Source of the DNA: Polaromonas sp.
Lineage (GTDB): Bacteria > Pseudomonadota > Gammaproteobacteria > Burkholderiales > Burkholderiaceae_C
Assembly (NCBI GenBank): GCA_021731285.1
Contig: JAKFXR010000020.1
Coordinates: 1-44,165, forward strand
Length of the DNA stretch: 44,165 nucleotides
Direction: 5' to 3'
Shown: positions 18,045 through 25,934 of the stretch, one piece after another
Position numbering within the stretch: position 1 is the first letter of the stretch
Layout of the letters: the number at the start of each line of letters is the position of its first letter
Notes under the pieces: model-generated
Told to the model about the DNA's origin: nothing
Database searches by the model: none
The model's input: the letters and a program-made list of their open reading frames with translations, nothing else
Program-made: the position numbers and the translations under genes

Positions 18045-19028
18045 ATGGACAAACTCAAGCAGCTGGAATCCTTTGTTTCCGTGGCGACCCGCGGCAGCCT
18101 GACCGCCGCCGCCAGGGCCGAAGGCGTGGCCCCGGCCATCATGGGAAGAAGGCTGGACGCGCTCGAAGGGCGACTCGGCGTCAAGCTGCTGGTGCGCACG
18201 ACGCGGCGCATCTCACTGACGCACGAGGGCAGCGCCTTTCTGGAAGACTGCCAGCGCCTGCTGGTGGATGTGGCCAATGCCGAGGCCAGCGTCTCTGCGG
18301 GTGGCGTCAAGGCCAGCGGGCACCTGCGCATCACCGCCCCGGCGGGCTTTGGCCGGCGGCATGTTGCCCCGCTGATACCGCGTTTTCGCGAGGCCCACGC
18401 CGATGTCACCATCTCGCTGAACCTGAGCGACCGCGTGGTGGACCTGGCCGGCGAGGGTTTTGACTGCGCCGTGCGGGTGGGCGACATGCCGGATTCTTCG
18501 CTGGTCAGCGTGCGCATGGCCGACAACCGGCGAATGTGTGTGGCCGCACCTGACTATCTCAAGCGGCACGGCACGCCGCAGCACCCGACCGAACTTGCCA
18601 GGTTCGACTGCCTGACCCTGTCCAGCGACGCGTCGCAAACGCGCGGCTGGGCGTTTCGCGTTCCGCGCAACGCCCGTGGGCGACAACATGAAAGCGTCCT
18701 GACGGACGCGCAAGTCGATGGAGACTACGAGGTTATTCACCTCAAACCCGGCGGCCCGCTTGATTGCTCGGATGGCCAGGTCTTGCACGATTGGTGCATC
18801 AAGGGTTACGGCATCGCCTGGCGCAGTATCTGGGAGGTGGAAGCCGAAATTGCAGCGGGTCAGCTGGTGCCGCTGCTGCAGGACTTTGACGCGCCGCCCA
18901 ATGGCATTTATGCCGTGTTTCCGCAGCGCAAACACCTGCCTCTGCGCATGCGCTTGTGGATAGACTTTCTCAAGCACAACTACGCGCAACCGGAGTTTTG
19001 GGCGGGTGTCCCGACCGAACGCCGTTAA
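18045..19028 (+). CDS. LysR-family transcriptional regulator
   Basis: A 327-residue regulator. The winged helix-turn-helix is at the N-terminus ('LESFVSVATRGSLTAAARAEGVAPAIMGRRLDALEGRLG', about 7-45), followed by 'LLVRTTRRISLTHEG'. The effector domain includes 'GHLRITAPAGFGRRHVAPLIPRFREAHADV' and the PBP2-like end 'YAVFPQRKHLPLRMRLWIDFL'. This is the CrgA/DsdC-like LysR subgroup common in Burkholderiales. The downstream DUF2214 gene starts 17 bases after the stop and may be co-transcribed. Target genes and inducer are unknown. The 258-base upstream gap shared with the divergent collagen-like gene shows no operator I can name. Confidence 0.92.
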   Translation: MDKLKQLESFVSVATRGSLTAAARAEGVAPAIMGRRLDALEGRLGVKLLVRTTRRISLTHEGSAFLEDCQRLLVDVANAEASVSAGGVKASGHLRITAPAGFGRRHVAPLIPRFREAHADVTISLNLSDRVVDLAGEGFDCAVRVGDMPDSSLVSVRMADNRRMCVAAPDYLKRHGTPQHPTELARFDCLTLSSDASQTRGWAFRVPRNARGRQHESVLTDAQVDGDYEVIHLKPGGPLDCSDGQVLHDWCIKGYGIAWRSIWEVEAEIAAGQLVPLLQDFDAPPNGIYAVFPQRKHLPLRMRLWIDFLKHNYAQPEFWAGVPTERR

Positions 19029-19045
19029 ACAACACTGACAACACC

Positions 19046-19498
19046 ATGACGCTGGAAGCCCTGTTCGCCTACGCCCATATCCTTGCCATTCTGACCATGG
19101 TGGTGTTCCTCTCGAGTGAGGCGGCCCTGTGCCGCACGGAATGGATGAATGCTGCCGTGGTGGAACGGCTGGCCAAACTGGACCTGATCTACGGTCTGTC
19201 CGCCGGCGCGGTGTTGCTGACGGGTCTGCTGCGTGTCTTCCTGGGTGCCAAGGGCGCATCCTGGTACGGCACAAATCCACTCCTTTATGTGAAGCTGGGC
19301 TTGTTTCTGGCGATTGGCCTGATTTCCATCCGGTCCACACTGATGTTTGCCCGCTGGCGCAAGGCGTTGCGTTCTTCGGGGGGGCTTCCAGATGACCGCC
19401 AGGTCAGGCACGCGCGCAAACTGGTGATGGTGCAGGCGCACCTGCTCCCATTGATTCCGCTGGCCGCCGTTTTTCTTGCGCGCGGTTATGGCAAATAA
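19046..19498 (+). CDS. DUF2214 family membrane protein
   Basis: A 150-residue integral membrane protein with about four hydrophobic segments: 'LFAYAHILAILTMVVFLSSE', 'LIYGLSAGAVLLTGLLRVFL', 'LLYVKLGLFLAIGLISI' and 'LLPLIPLAAVFLARGYG'. The pattern, with conserved His in 'YAHIL', Glu in the first helix and Lys in 'YGTNPLLYVKLG', is that of DUF2214. Start at 19046 chosen because the upstream in-frame extension reads through the LysR gene and is polar; the ATG at 19046 begins the first helix. Function unknown. Probably expressed with the LysR gene. Confidence 0.87.
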   Translation: MTLEALFAYAHILAILTMVVFLSSEAALCRTEWMNAAVVERLAKLDLIYGLSAGAVLLTGLLRVFLGAKGASWYGTNPLLYVKLGLFLAIGLISIRSTLMFARWRKALRSSGGLPDDRQVRHARKLVMVQAHLLPLIPLAAVFLARGYGK

Positions 19499-19552
19499 GC
19501 GCCGCGCGCGGGACCTGGGTCGCCGGGCAGACGCCGCCCGTAAAATCGGCGC

Positions 19553-21229
19553 ATGCTCCTAGTCAAACAAGAATTGCTCGCGGTGCTTGCCGCCGAGCTG
19601 GAAAAGCTGTCTCCCGGCGCAGGCCATAAAGCCGCTTTCGAGTCGCCCAAGGTGGCGGCGCATGGGGATTTTGCTTCGACCGCGGCCATGCAGCTGGCCA
19701 AGCCGCTCAAACTCAATCCACGCCAACTGGCCGAGTCGCTGCGCGAGTCGCTGATGGCGGCGCCGGCCTACCAGCGCTGGGTGGACGCCATCGACATCGC
19801 CGGGCCCGGCTTCATCAACTTCCGGCTCAAGCCCGCAGCCAAGCAGGCGACCGTGCGCGAAGTGCTTGCCGGCGCAGGGGCGTATGGAACCCGGCCAACC
19901 GACAAGGCGCGCCGCATGCTGGTCGAGTTTGTGTCGGCCAATCCGACCGGGCCTTTGCACGTGGGCCACGGACGGCAGGCGGCCCTCGGCGATGCCATCT
20001 GCAACCTGTTTGCAACGCAGGGCTGGAACGTCTACCGCGAGTTTTATTACAACGATGCCGGTGTGCAGATTCATACGCTGGCTACCAGCACGCAGGCACG
20101 CGCCAAAGGGCTCAAGCCCGGCGACGCAGGCTGGCCCGAGCCTGCCTACAACGGTGACTACATTGCCGACATCGCCAGAGACTTCCTGGCGAAAAAAACC
20201 GTCAAATCCGACGACCGTGAGTTCACCGCATCCGGCAATATCGAAGACCTGGACGCCATTCGCCAGTTCGCGGTAGCCTACCTGCGCCATGAGCAGGACC
20301 TGGACCTGCAGGCTTTCTCGGTACGTTTTGACAACTACTACCTGGAGTCCAGCCTGTACAGCTCGGGCCGCGTCGAAGCGGCTGTGGCCAAGCTCACGGG
20401 CGCGGGCAAGACCTACGAGCAGGACGGCGCACTGTGGCTCAGGTCCACCGACTACGGCGACGACAAGGACCGGGTCATGAAAAAAAGCGACGGCAGCTAC
20501 ACCTACTTCGTGCCTGACGTCGCCTACCACCTGACCAAGTGGGAGCGCGGCTTCACCAAGGCCATCAACATCCAGGGCATGGACCACCACGGCACCATCG
20601 CCCGCGTGCGCGCCGGGCTGCAGGCCGCCGGCAGCGATATCCCCGTCGGCTACCCGGACTATGTGCTGCACACCATGGTGCGGGTGGTGCGCAATGGCGA
20701 GGAGGTCAAGATCTCCAAACGTGCGGGCAGTTATGTCACGCTGCGCGACCTGATTGAATGGACCAGCAAGGATGCGGTGCGCTTTTTCCTGCTGAGCCGC
20801 AAGCCCGACACCGAGTATGTGTTTGACATCGACCTGGCCCTCAGCAAAAACAACGAAAACCCGGTCTACTATGTGCAGTATGCGCATGCGCGCATCTGCT
20901 CGGTGCTCACGGCCTGGGGTGGCGATGCAGCTTTGCTGTGCAATGTCGATCTGTCGGCGCTGGACAGCCCGCAGGCCCAGGCGCTGATGCTGCTGATCGC
21001 CAAATACCCGGACATGCTGGCCAATGCCGCAGGCGGGTTTGCGCCGCACGATGTTGCGTTTTACCTGCGTGAGCTGGCCGCCAGTTACCACAGCTATTAC
21101 GACGCCGAGCGCATTCTGGTCGACGACGAAGCGGTCAAACTTGCACGCCTGGCGCTGGTGGCCGCGACCGCACAGGTGTTGCACAATGGTTTGGCGGTGC
21201 TGGGCGTTGATGCGCCCCGCAAGATGTAA
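19553..21229 (+). CDS. argS: Arginyl-tRNA synthetase
   Basis: Class I aminoacyl-tRNA synthetase charging tRNA-Arg, 558 residues, full length. The N-terminal Add-1 domain is followed by the ATP-binding '[16 protein letters not shown]' (HVGH at 136-139, the HIGH equivalent). '[11 protein letters not shown]' and '[13 protein letters not shown]' are family specific, and the KMSKS equivalent is 'VKISKRAG' (about 385-392). The C-terminal anticodon-binding DALR domain ends '[16 protein letters not shown]'. It heads an apparent cluster with a SPOR-domain gene and dsbA downstream, an order I remember from Comamonadaceae. Confidence 0.97.
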   Translation: MLLVKQELLAVLAAELEKLSPGAGHKAAFESPKVAAHGDFASTAAMQLAKPLKLNPRQLAESLRESLMAAPAYQRWVDAIDIAGPGFINFRLKPAAKQATVREVLAGAGAYGTRPTDKARRMLVEFVSANPTGPLHVGHGRQAALGDAICNLFATQGWNVYREFYYNDAGVQIHTLATSTQARAKGLKPGDAGWPEPAYNGDYIADIARDFLAKKTVKSDDREFTASGNIEDLDAIRQFAVAYLRHEQDLDLQAFSVRFDNYYLESSLYSSGRVEAAVAKLTGAGKTYEQDGALWLRSTDYGDDKDRVMKKSDGSYTYFVPDVAYHLTKWERGFTKAINIQGMDHHGTIARVRAGLQAAGSDIPVGYPDYVLHTMVRVVRNGEEVKISKRAGSYVTLRDLIEWTSKDAVRFFLLSRKPDTEYVFDIDLALSKNNENPVYYVQYAHARICSVLTAWGGDAALLCNVDLSALDSPQAQALMLLIAKYPDMLANAAGGFAPHDVAFYLRELAASYHSYYDAERILVDDEAVKLARLALVAATAQVLHNGLAVLGVDAPRKM

Positions 21230-21235
21230 AGATTG

Positions 21236-21925
21236 ATGACAACCATGGCACAGCCCCATTGCACTATGCACACTGGACAAGGTATGGAAACACAACGAGG
21301 CGGGACCCTTCTGGGTTTGATGATTGGCGCAGTGATTGGCCTGGCTGCTGCGCTGGCGGTGGCGGTCTACATCACCAAGGTGCCGGTGCCTTTCATGAAC
21401 AAGGGCCAGACCCGCAGCCCCGACCATGATGCGGCCGAAGCCAGGAAAAACCGCGACTGGAATCCCAATGCGCCGTTGTTTGGCAAGAACCCGGCCAAGC
21501 CCTCGTCGGCACCGGACGCTGCGGTGGTCGACGTGACGCCCCGGGTGCCCGGCGCTATTCTCAAACCAGCCGCTTCCGCCCCGGCGTCGGCCGACCCGAA
21601 AACCGCCAAGCCGTCGGCCGATCCCCTGGGCGACTTGGCCCGGGCGAAGATGGCGACTCCTGCGCCCGCACCGGCGGCGGGCGCCGACCCTTTCAACTAT
21701 TTTGTGCAGGTGGGCGCATTCCGCACGCCTGAGGACGCCGAGCAGCAGCGCGCCAAGATATCGCTGATGGGGCTGGAGGCCAAGGTCACGGAGCGCGAGC
21801 AGTCCGGCCGCACTGTCTTTCGCGTGCGTCTGGGCCCGTTTGAAAAGAAAGACGATGCCGACAAGGCCAAGGAGCGGTTGGACTCGAGTGGCATCGAGAC
21901 TGCCATGGTCAGGGTTCAGCGCTGA
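21236..21925 (+). CDS. SPOR-domain membrane protein (FtsN-like)
   Basis: A 229-residue bitopic membrane protein. One transmembrane helix near the N-terminus ('GTLLGLMIGAVIGLAAALAVAVYI') is followed by a long Pro/Ala-rich periplasmic linker and a C-terminal SPOR domain ('NYFVQVGAFRTPEDAEQQRAKI' to 'VRLGPFEKKDDADKAKERL', about 155-225), which binds denuded septal peptidoglycan. This makes a division-site role likely, though it is not necessarily the essential FtsN. The start is uncertain: 21236 follows argS by 6 bases, but the ATG at 21284, directly before 'QRGG' and the helix, fits better with the homologs I remember. Neither has a strong ribosome-binding site. Confidence 0.88.
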   Translation: MTTMAQPHCTMHTGQGMETQRGGTLLGLMIGAVIGLAAALAVAVYITKVPVPFMNKGQTRSPDHDAAEARKNRDWNPNAPLFGKNPAKPSSAPDAAVVDVTPRVPGAILKPAASAPASADPKTAKPSADPLGDLARAKMATPAPAPAAGADPFNYFVQVGAFRTPEDAEQQRAKISLMGLEAKVTEREQSGRTVFRVRLGPFEKKDDADKAKERLDSSGIETAMVRVQR

Positions 21926-21976
21926 ACTTTTGGCCTCCACGGCGTCCAACAGATGCATCCACAGGAGAATCAAACC

Positions 21977-22630
21977 ATGCAAAGACGAGTGTTTTCGATT
22001 TCTGCGGCGTCGGCCGCAGCAGCCACGGCGTTTGGAGGGCTGGCCACCTCAGCCCGCGCTCAGCGCAAAGCGCCTCAGGAGGGCACAGACTACGTGGTGC
22101 TCGACAGGCCCGCGCCGGTTGAAGCGCCGGCAGGCAAGGTCGAAGTGGTGGAGTTTTTCTGGTACAGCTGCCCGCATTGCAACCGCTTTGAGCCTGCGCT
22201 GGAAGAGTGGATCAAAAAAACGCCCAAGGATGTGGTGGTACGGCGTGTGCCGGTGGCCTTCCGTCCCGATTTCGAGCCGCAGCAGCGTCTTTACTATGTG
22301 CTTGAAGGCATGCAGAAGGTTCAGGCCCTGCATGCCAAGGTATTTCACGCCATTCATGTAGAGCGCCAGTTGCTCAATACGCCTGACCTGGTGGCCGACT
22401 GGGCCGAAAAGCAGGGCCTGAACCGGGCGCAGTTTACCGTTATGTATAACTCGGCCCCGGTCATCACCAATGCCCGCAAGGCGACGCTGTTGCAGGACGC
22501 CTACAAGATTGACGGGGTTCCGGCACTGGGTATTGCCGGGCGCTTTTATACGTCGGGTTCCCTCGCGCAGACCATGGATCGCGCGCTCTGGGTGACCGAT
22601 CACCTGATCACTCAGGCGCGCAAAGCCTGA
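21977..22630 (+). CDS. dsbA: Thiol:disulfide interchange protein DsbA
   Basis: A 217-residue periplasmic oxidase that introduces disulfide bonds. The signal peptide runs to 'TSARA', and the thioredoxin-fold active site is 'FFWYSCPHCNRFEP' with CPHC at 65-68, the DsbA type. The cis-Pro loop is seen in 'DGVPALGIAGRF'. The start at 21977 is supported by an AGGAG ribosome-binding site about ten bases upstream; the earlier in-frame ATG at 21953 lies before that site. It follows the SPOR gene by 51 bases. Two small hairpins follow the stop (22654-22677 and 22695-22709). Confidence 0.95.
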   Translation: MQRRVFSISAASAAAATAFGGLATSARAQRKAPQEGTDYVVLDRPAPVEAPAGKVEVVEFFWYSCPHCNRFEPALEEWIKKTPKDVVVRRVPVAFRPDFEPQQRLYYVLEGMQKVQALHAKVFHAIHVERQLLNTPDLVADWAEKQGLNRAQFTVMYNSAPVITNARKATLLQDAYKIDGVPALGIAGRFYTSGSLAQTMDRALWVTDHLITQARKA

Positions 22631-22653
22631 GCGGGCTTATTCCCGGAGATGAC

Positions 22654-22710
22654 CGTCCCCTCCTTTGGCAGGGGACGTGTCGAAAAGCTGCCGTAAAGCC
22701 GGTGGCTTTT
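22654..22710 (+). terminator. Hairpins after dsbA, possible terminator
   Basis: An 8-bp perfect stem (22654-22661 with 22670-22677) is followed by a second 6-bp stem (22695-22700 with 22704-22709) that ends in TTTT. Together they lie between the dsbA stop and the lptA start and could separate the two transcripts. The T run is short. Confidence 0.45.
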
Positions 22711-22745
22711 GTGTAAATGCATGAATTGCCGGCATCTTGCGTCGC

Positions 22746-22751
22746 TACAAT
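22746..22751 (+). promoter_or_regulatory. Possible -10 box of the lptA promoter
   Basis: TACAAT, one mismatch from the consensus, lies 38 bases before the lptA ATG. No good -35 hexamer is seen at the usual distance, so the call rests on the -10 box alone. Confidence 0.3.
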
Positions 22752-22789
22752 GAGGCAACACAACAATTGCAGCAAGATTCGTGCCTTTT

Positions 22790-23422
22790 ATGAATACACT
22801 CACCCGCATCCTGATGCTGGCCGCCGTCCTGGCAGCTTTTCCGGTGGCGGCTGAAAAGGCTGACCGGGACAAGCCCATGAATGCCGAGTCGGACGCCCTG
22901 CGCTACGACGACCTCAAGCAGACCAGCGTTTTTACCGGCAATGTGGTCATCACCAAAGGCACCATCATCATCCGCGGCGCGCGCGTTGATGTGCAGCAGG
23001 ATGCAGAGGGTTACCAGACCGCCATCGTGATCGCCAGTCCCGACAAGCTTGCGTTCTACCGCAAGAAGCGCGATCTCGTGGACGAATACATCGAGGGCGA
23101 GGGCGAGCGCATCGAGTACGACAGCCGCGCCGACACCGTCAAGTTCATCAAGCGGGCCGTGCTGCGCCGCTATGTTGGCGCCGCGCTCGCCGATGAAACA
23201 ACCGGTGACCTGATTGTTTATGACAACCCGACGGATGTTTTTACTGTCGACAGCGGCCGCCAGACCCGCACCGCCGCCAATCCCTCGGGACGCGTGCGCG
23301 CCTTGCTGGCGCCGCGCAACAGGATGCTGACGCCCGAGCCGGGCGCGGCGGTTTCACCGCCTCCCGCAGCGCCGGCCGGACCCACCCCGAACTTGCGTCC
23401 CAGCACCCGGTTGAGCAACTAG
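22790..23422 (+). CDS. lptA: Lipopolysaccharide transport periplasmic protein LptA
   Basis: A 210-residue periplasmic bridge protein that carries LPS from the inner membrane LptBFGC complex to LptD. Signal peptide 'MNTLTRILMLAAVLAAFPVAA', then the beta-jellyroll OstA-like domain: 'NAESDALRYDDLKQTSVFTGNVVITKGTIIIRGARVDV', 'YIEGEGERIEYDSRADTVKFIKRAVLRR' and 'TGDLIVYDNPTDVFTVDSG'. A Pro/Ala-rich C-terminal tail of about 35 residues follows. The ATG at 22790 is preferred to the GTG at 22781. lptB and rpoN follow in the classical order, but lptC and kdsC, which usually precede lptA, are replaced by dsbA. Confidence 0.93.
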   Translation: MNTLTRILMLAAVLAAFPVAAEKADRDKPMNAESDALRYDDLKQTSVFTGNVVITKGTIIIRGARVDVQQDAEGYQTAIVIASPDKLAFYRKKRDLVDEYIEGEGERIEYDSRADTVKFIKRAVLRRYVGAALADETTGDLIVYDNPTDVFTVDSGRQTRTAANPSGRVRALLAPRNRMLTPEPGAAVSPPPAAPAGPTPNLRPSTRLSN

Positions 23423-23503
23423 TCTGCCCGTCGTGATTTTTATTGTTGTTCGTCTGTGTAAAAAGCAGTGCGAGCAGAGCCTAACCCAAGCAGTCAAGCC
23501 GCC

Positions 23504-24274
23504 ATGCATGTGTCCCCGGAAATAGCCCCCCCTCCCAGCCGCCTGGTGGCCACTGGACTGCAAAAGTCCTACGGCACCCGCCAGGTCGTCAAGGACGTTT
23601 CCCTGACGGTGCAAAAAGGCGAGGTCGTGGGGCTGCTGGGACCGAACGGCGCCGGCAAAACCACGTCGTTCTACATGATCGTCGGCCTGGTGCGCGCTGA
23701 CGCCGGCGAGATCACCATTGATGGCGAGTCGATTGAGCACATGCCCATTCACAAGCGTTCCCGGCTGGGCCTGAGCTACCTGCCGCAGGAGGCTTCGATT
23801 TTCCGCAAGCTCACCGTCGAGCAAAACGTGCGCGCCGTGCTGGAGCTGCAAACCGACGAGGCGGGCAAGCCGCTGGCCGAGGAACAGATCCGGGAGCGGC
23901 TGGACACCTTGCTGCAGGACCTGCGGGTAGACCATTTGCGCGAGTCTCCCGCGCCGGCCCTGTCAGGCGGCGAGCGCCGGCGCGTCGAGATTGCGCGCGC
24001 CCTGGCGACACAGCCGCGATTCATTTTGCTGGACGAGCCATTTGCCGGCATCGACCCGATTGCGGTGATGGAAATTCAGAGGATTATTGGCTTTTTGAAA
24101 GGGCGTGGCATTGGCGTGCTGATCACCGACCACAACGTGCGCGAAACGCTGGGCATCTGCGACCATGCCTGCATCATCAGTGACGGCCACGTGCTGGCCA
24201 CGGGCACGCCTTCGGAAATTGTGAGCAATGCAGACGTGCGCCGGGTTTACCTCGGCGAACACTTCAAAATGTGA
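23504..24274 (+). CDS. lptB: LPS export ABC transporter ATP-binding protein LptB
   Basis: The 256-residue ATPase that powers LPS extraction by LptFG at the inner membrane. All ABC motifs are intact: Walker A 'GPNGAGKTT', Q-loop 'LPQEAS', signature 'LSGGERRRVE', Walker B 'FILLDEPFAGID' and the switch His in 'LITDHNVRET'. The LptB-specific ends 'CDHACIISDGHVLATGTPSEIVSNADVRRVYLGEHF' are present. The N-terminus is about 15 residues longer than in E. coli; the start at 23504 is the first ATG, the upstream GTG at 23468 being less likely. It lies 81 bases after lptA. Confidence 0.97.
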   Translation: MHVSPEIAPPPSRLVATGLQKSYGTRQVVKDVSLTVQKGEVVGLLGPNGAGKTTSFYMIVGLVRADAGEITIDGESIEHMPIHKRSRLGLSYLPQEASIFRKLTVEQNVRAVLELQTDEAGKPLAEEQIRERLDTLLQDLRVDHLRESPAPALSGGERRRVEIARALATQPRFILLDEPFAGIDPIAVMEIQRIIGFLKGRGIGVLITDHNVRETLGICDHACIISDGHVLATGTPSEIVSNADVRRVYLGEHFKM

Positions 24275-24289
24275 TGGCCCCCCCCTGTT

Positions 24290-24375
24290 GCGGACTCACT
24301 TCGTGTAGCCGCCTCTCCCCCCAAGGGGACGGCGCCTGCGGACTGGCAAAGCCAGATCCGCGGCCCCTGCTGGAA
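24290..24375. repeat. Structured intergenic repeat between lptB and rpoN
   Basis: The stretch contains a hairpin (24338-24347 with 24351-24361, AAA loop, one bulged base) and a C4/G4 inverted pair just upstream (CCCC-AA-GGGG). Its wording ('CTTCGTGTAGCCGCCTC', 'GGCAAAGCCAGATCCGCGG') matches an intergenic repeat family that I remember from Comamonadaceae genomes. Only one copy is in the window, so the repeat status rests on memory. Confidence 0.5.
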
Positions 24376-24398
24376 AAATACCCTTCGCGGGAAGGCTC

Positions 24399-25934
24399 AT
24401 GAAACAAGGGCTGTCCTTACGTGTTTCGCAGCATCTGGCGCTGACGCCGCAATTGCAGCAGTCGATACGTCTGCTGCAGTTGTCGACGCTGGAGCTGAGC
24501 CAGGAGGTCGAGCAGATGCTCGACGAAAACCCGTTTCTTGAAGTCAGTGACGAAACAGCGGCGCGGGAGGATTTCGGTCTGGCCCAGGTCGATACGCCGG
24601 TCAGTCTGGAAACGCGCGAGTTTGAATCTGCTACAGATCCGATAGCGGCACCATCAGAAGATGCGGGAGCCGGAAGCCAAAATGATGCTGAATCCAGCTC
24701 GGAAGCCAGGCTCGAGGAAAGCTGGGACGGCGACGGCAGTGTGGAGACCGCGCCCGATGACAACGAATGGGGTGGCGATGCCGCTCCGCGCAAGAACAAC
24801 AACGACGACGGCGAGGTTGATGCCAGCGAATTGGCCCGTAGCCATGAGTCCTTGCAGGACCATTTGCACCGGCAGGCACTGTCGCTGCGGCTGACTGCCG
24901 AAGGCCGCGCGGCACTGCATTTCCTGATCGAATCACTCAATGACGATGGTTATCTGGAAGACAGCCTGAGCTCGCTGGCTGCGGGTCTGGCGGGTGACGA
25001 TCTCGAGCAGACCGAACAACTGGAGCATGAGTTTGCCGTCGCGCTCAAACTGCTGCAACACATGGAGCCCACCGGCGTAGGCGCCCGCAATCTGGCAGAG
25101 TGCCTGGGGCTGCAACTGCTCGACTGCCGGGACTGCGAGGAAAGCCGCGCCGCCATCGCCATGTGCCGCCAGCCCATGGATCTGCTGGCCCGGCGTGATG
25201 TCAAGCGCCTGTCGGCTCTCTGCGGTTTCCCCGAGGCGGTGATCAAGGGAGCCATAACGCTGATCGGCAGGCTGGACCCCAAACCGGGGCGGCGCTTTGT
25301 CAACATCGAGCGCAACCTGATCGTCCCGGATGTGCTGGTTGTCAAGTCCGGCCGCGGATTCAAGGTCTCGCTCAACAGCGACGTCATGCCCCGCCTGCGG
25401 GTGCACGACATCTACGCCAATGCGATCAAGGGCAACAAGGGCCAGGGCGGCCAGGCCCTGCAGCAGCGCCTGCAGGAGGCGCGCTGGTTCATCAAGAACA
25501 TCCAGCAGCGCTTTGACACCATCCTGCGCGTCAGCAGCGCGATCGTCGAGCGGCAAAAAAACTTTTTCACACATGGCGAGCTGGCCATGCGTCCGCTGGT
25601 GCTGCGCGAGATCGCCGACGAGCTGGGACTGCATGAGTCAACCATCTCCCGCGTGACCACGGCCAAGTACATGAGCACACCTTTCGGTACCTTTGAGCTG
25701 AAGTATTTCTTCGGCTCGGCGCTGGGCACAGAAACCGGCGGCAATGCGTCGAGCACGGCAGTACGCGCGCTGATCAAGCAGTTTGTCGCCTCCGAAAGCC
25801 TGAAAAAGCCGCTCAGCGACAACCAGATTTCCGATATGCTGAAAGAGCAGGGCATCGAGTGCGCGCGCCGCACCGTCGCCAAATACCGCGAAGCGCTGCG
25901 TATTGCGCCGGCCAACCTCAGAAAATCTTTATGA
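24399..25934 (+). CDS. rpoN: RNA polymerase sigma-54 factor
   Basis: A 511-residue alternative sigma factor for enhancer-dependent promoters. Region I is clear ('LSLRVSQHLALTPQLQQSIRLLQLSTLELSQEVEQMLDENPFLE'), followed by a long acidic Region II (about 45-140). Region III holds the core-binding domain and the helix-turn-helix ('LREIADELGLHESTISRVTTAKYMSTPFGTFELKYFF'). The RpoN box is seen as 'CARRTVAKYREAL' near the C-terminus. Region II is longer than in E. coli. The stop overlaps the start of the THUMP methyltransferase gene by ATGA, so the two are translationally coupled; hpf and ptsN, frequent followers of rpoN, are not here. Confidence 0.97.
   Translation: MKQGLSLRVSQHLALTPQLQQSIRLLQLSTLELSQEVEQMLDENPFLEVSDETAAREDFGLAQVDTPVSLETREFESATDPIAAPSEDAGAGSQNDAESSSEARLEESWDGDGSVETAPDDNEWGGDAAPRKNNNDDGEVDASELARSHESLQDHLHRQALSLRLTAEGRAALHFLIESLNDDGYLEDSLSSLAAGLAGDDLEQTEQLEHEFAVALKLLQHMEPTGVGARNLAECLGLQLLDCRDCEESRAAIAMCRQPMDLLARRDVKRLSALCGFPEAVIKGAITLIGRLDPKPGRRFVNIERNLIVPDVLVVKSGRGFKVSLNSDVMPRLRVHDIYANAIKGNKGQGGQALQQRLQEARWFIKNIQQRFDTILRVSSAIVERQKNFFTHGELAMRPLVLREIADELGLHESTISRVTTAKYMSTPFGTFELKYFFGSALGTETGGNASSTAVRALIKQFVASESLKKPLSDNQISDMLKEQGIECARRTVAKYREALRIAPANLRKSL

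Noticed and set aside
19559..21982. 807-codon open frame on the minus strand
   Set aside because: Antisense to argS and the SPOR gene; long shadow frame with His/Gly/Arg-rich composition and no family features.
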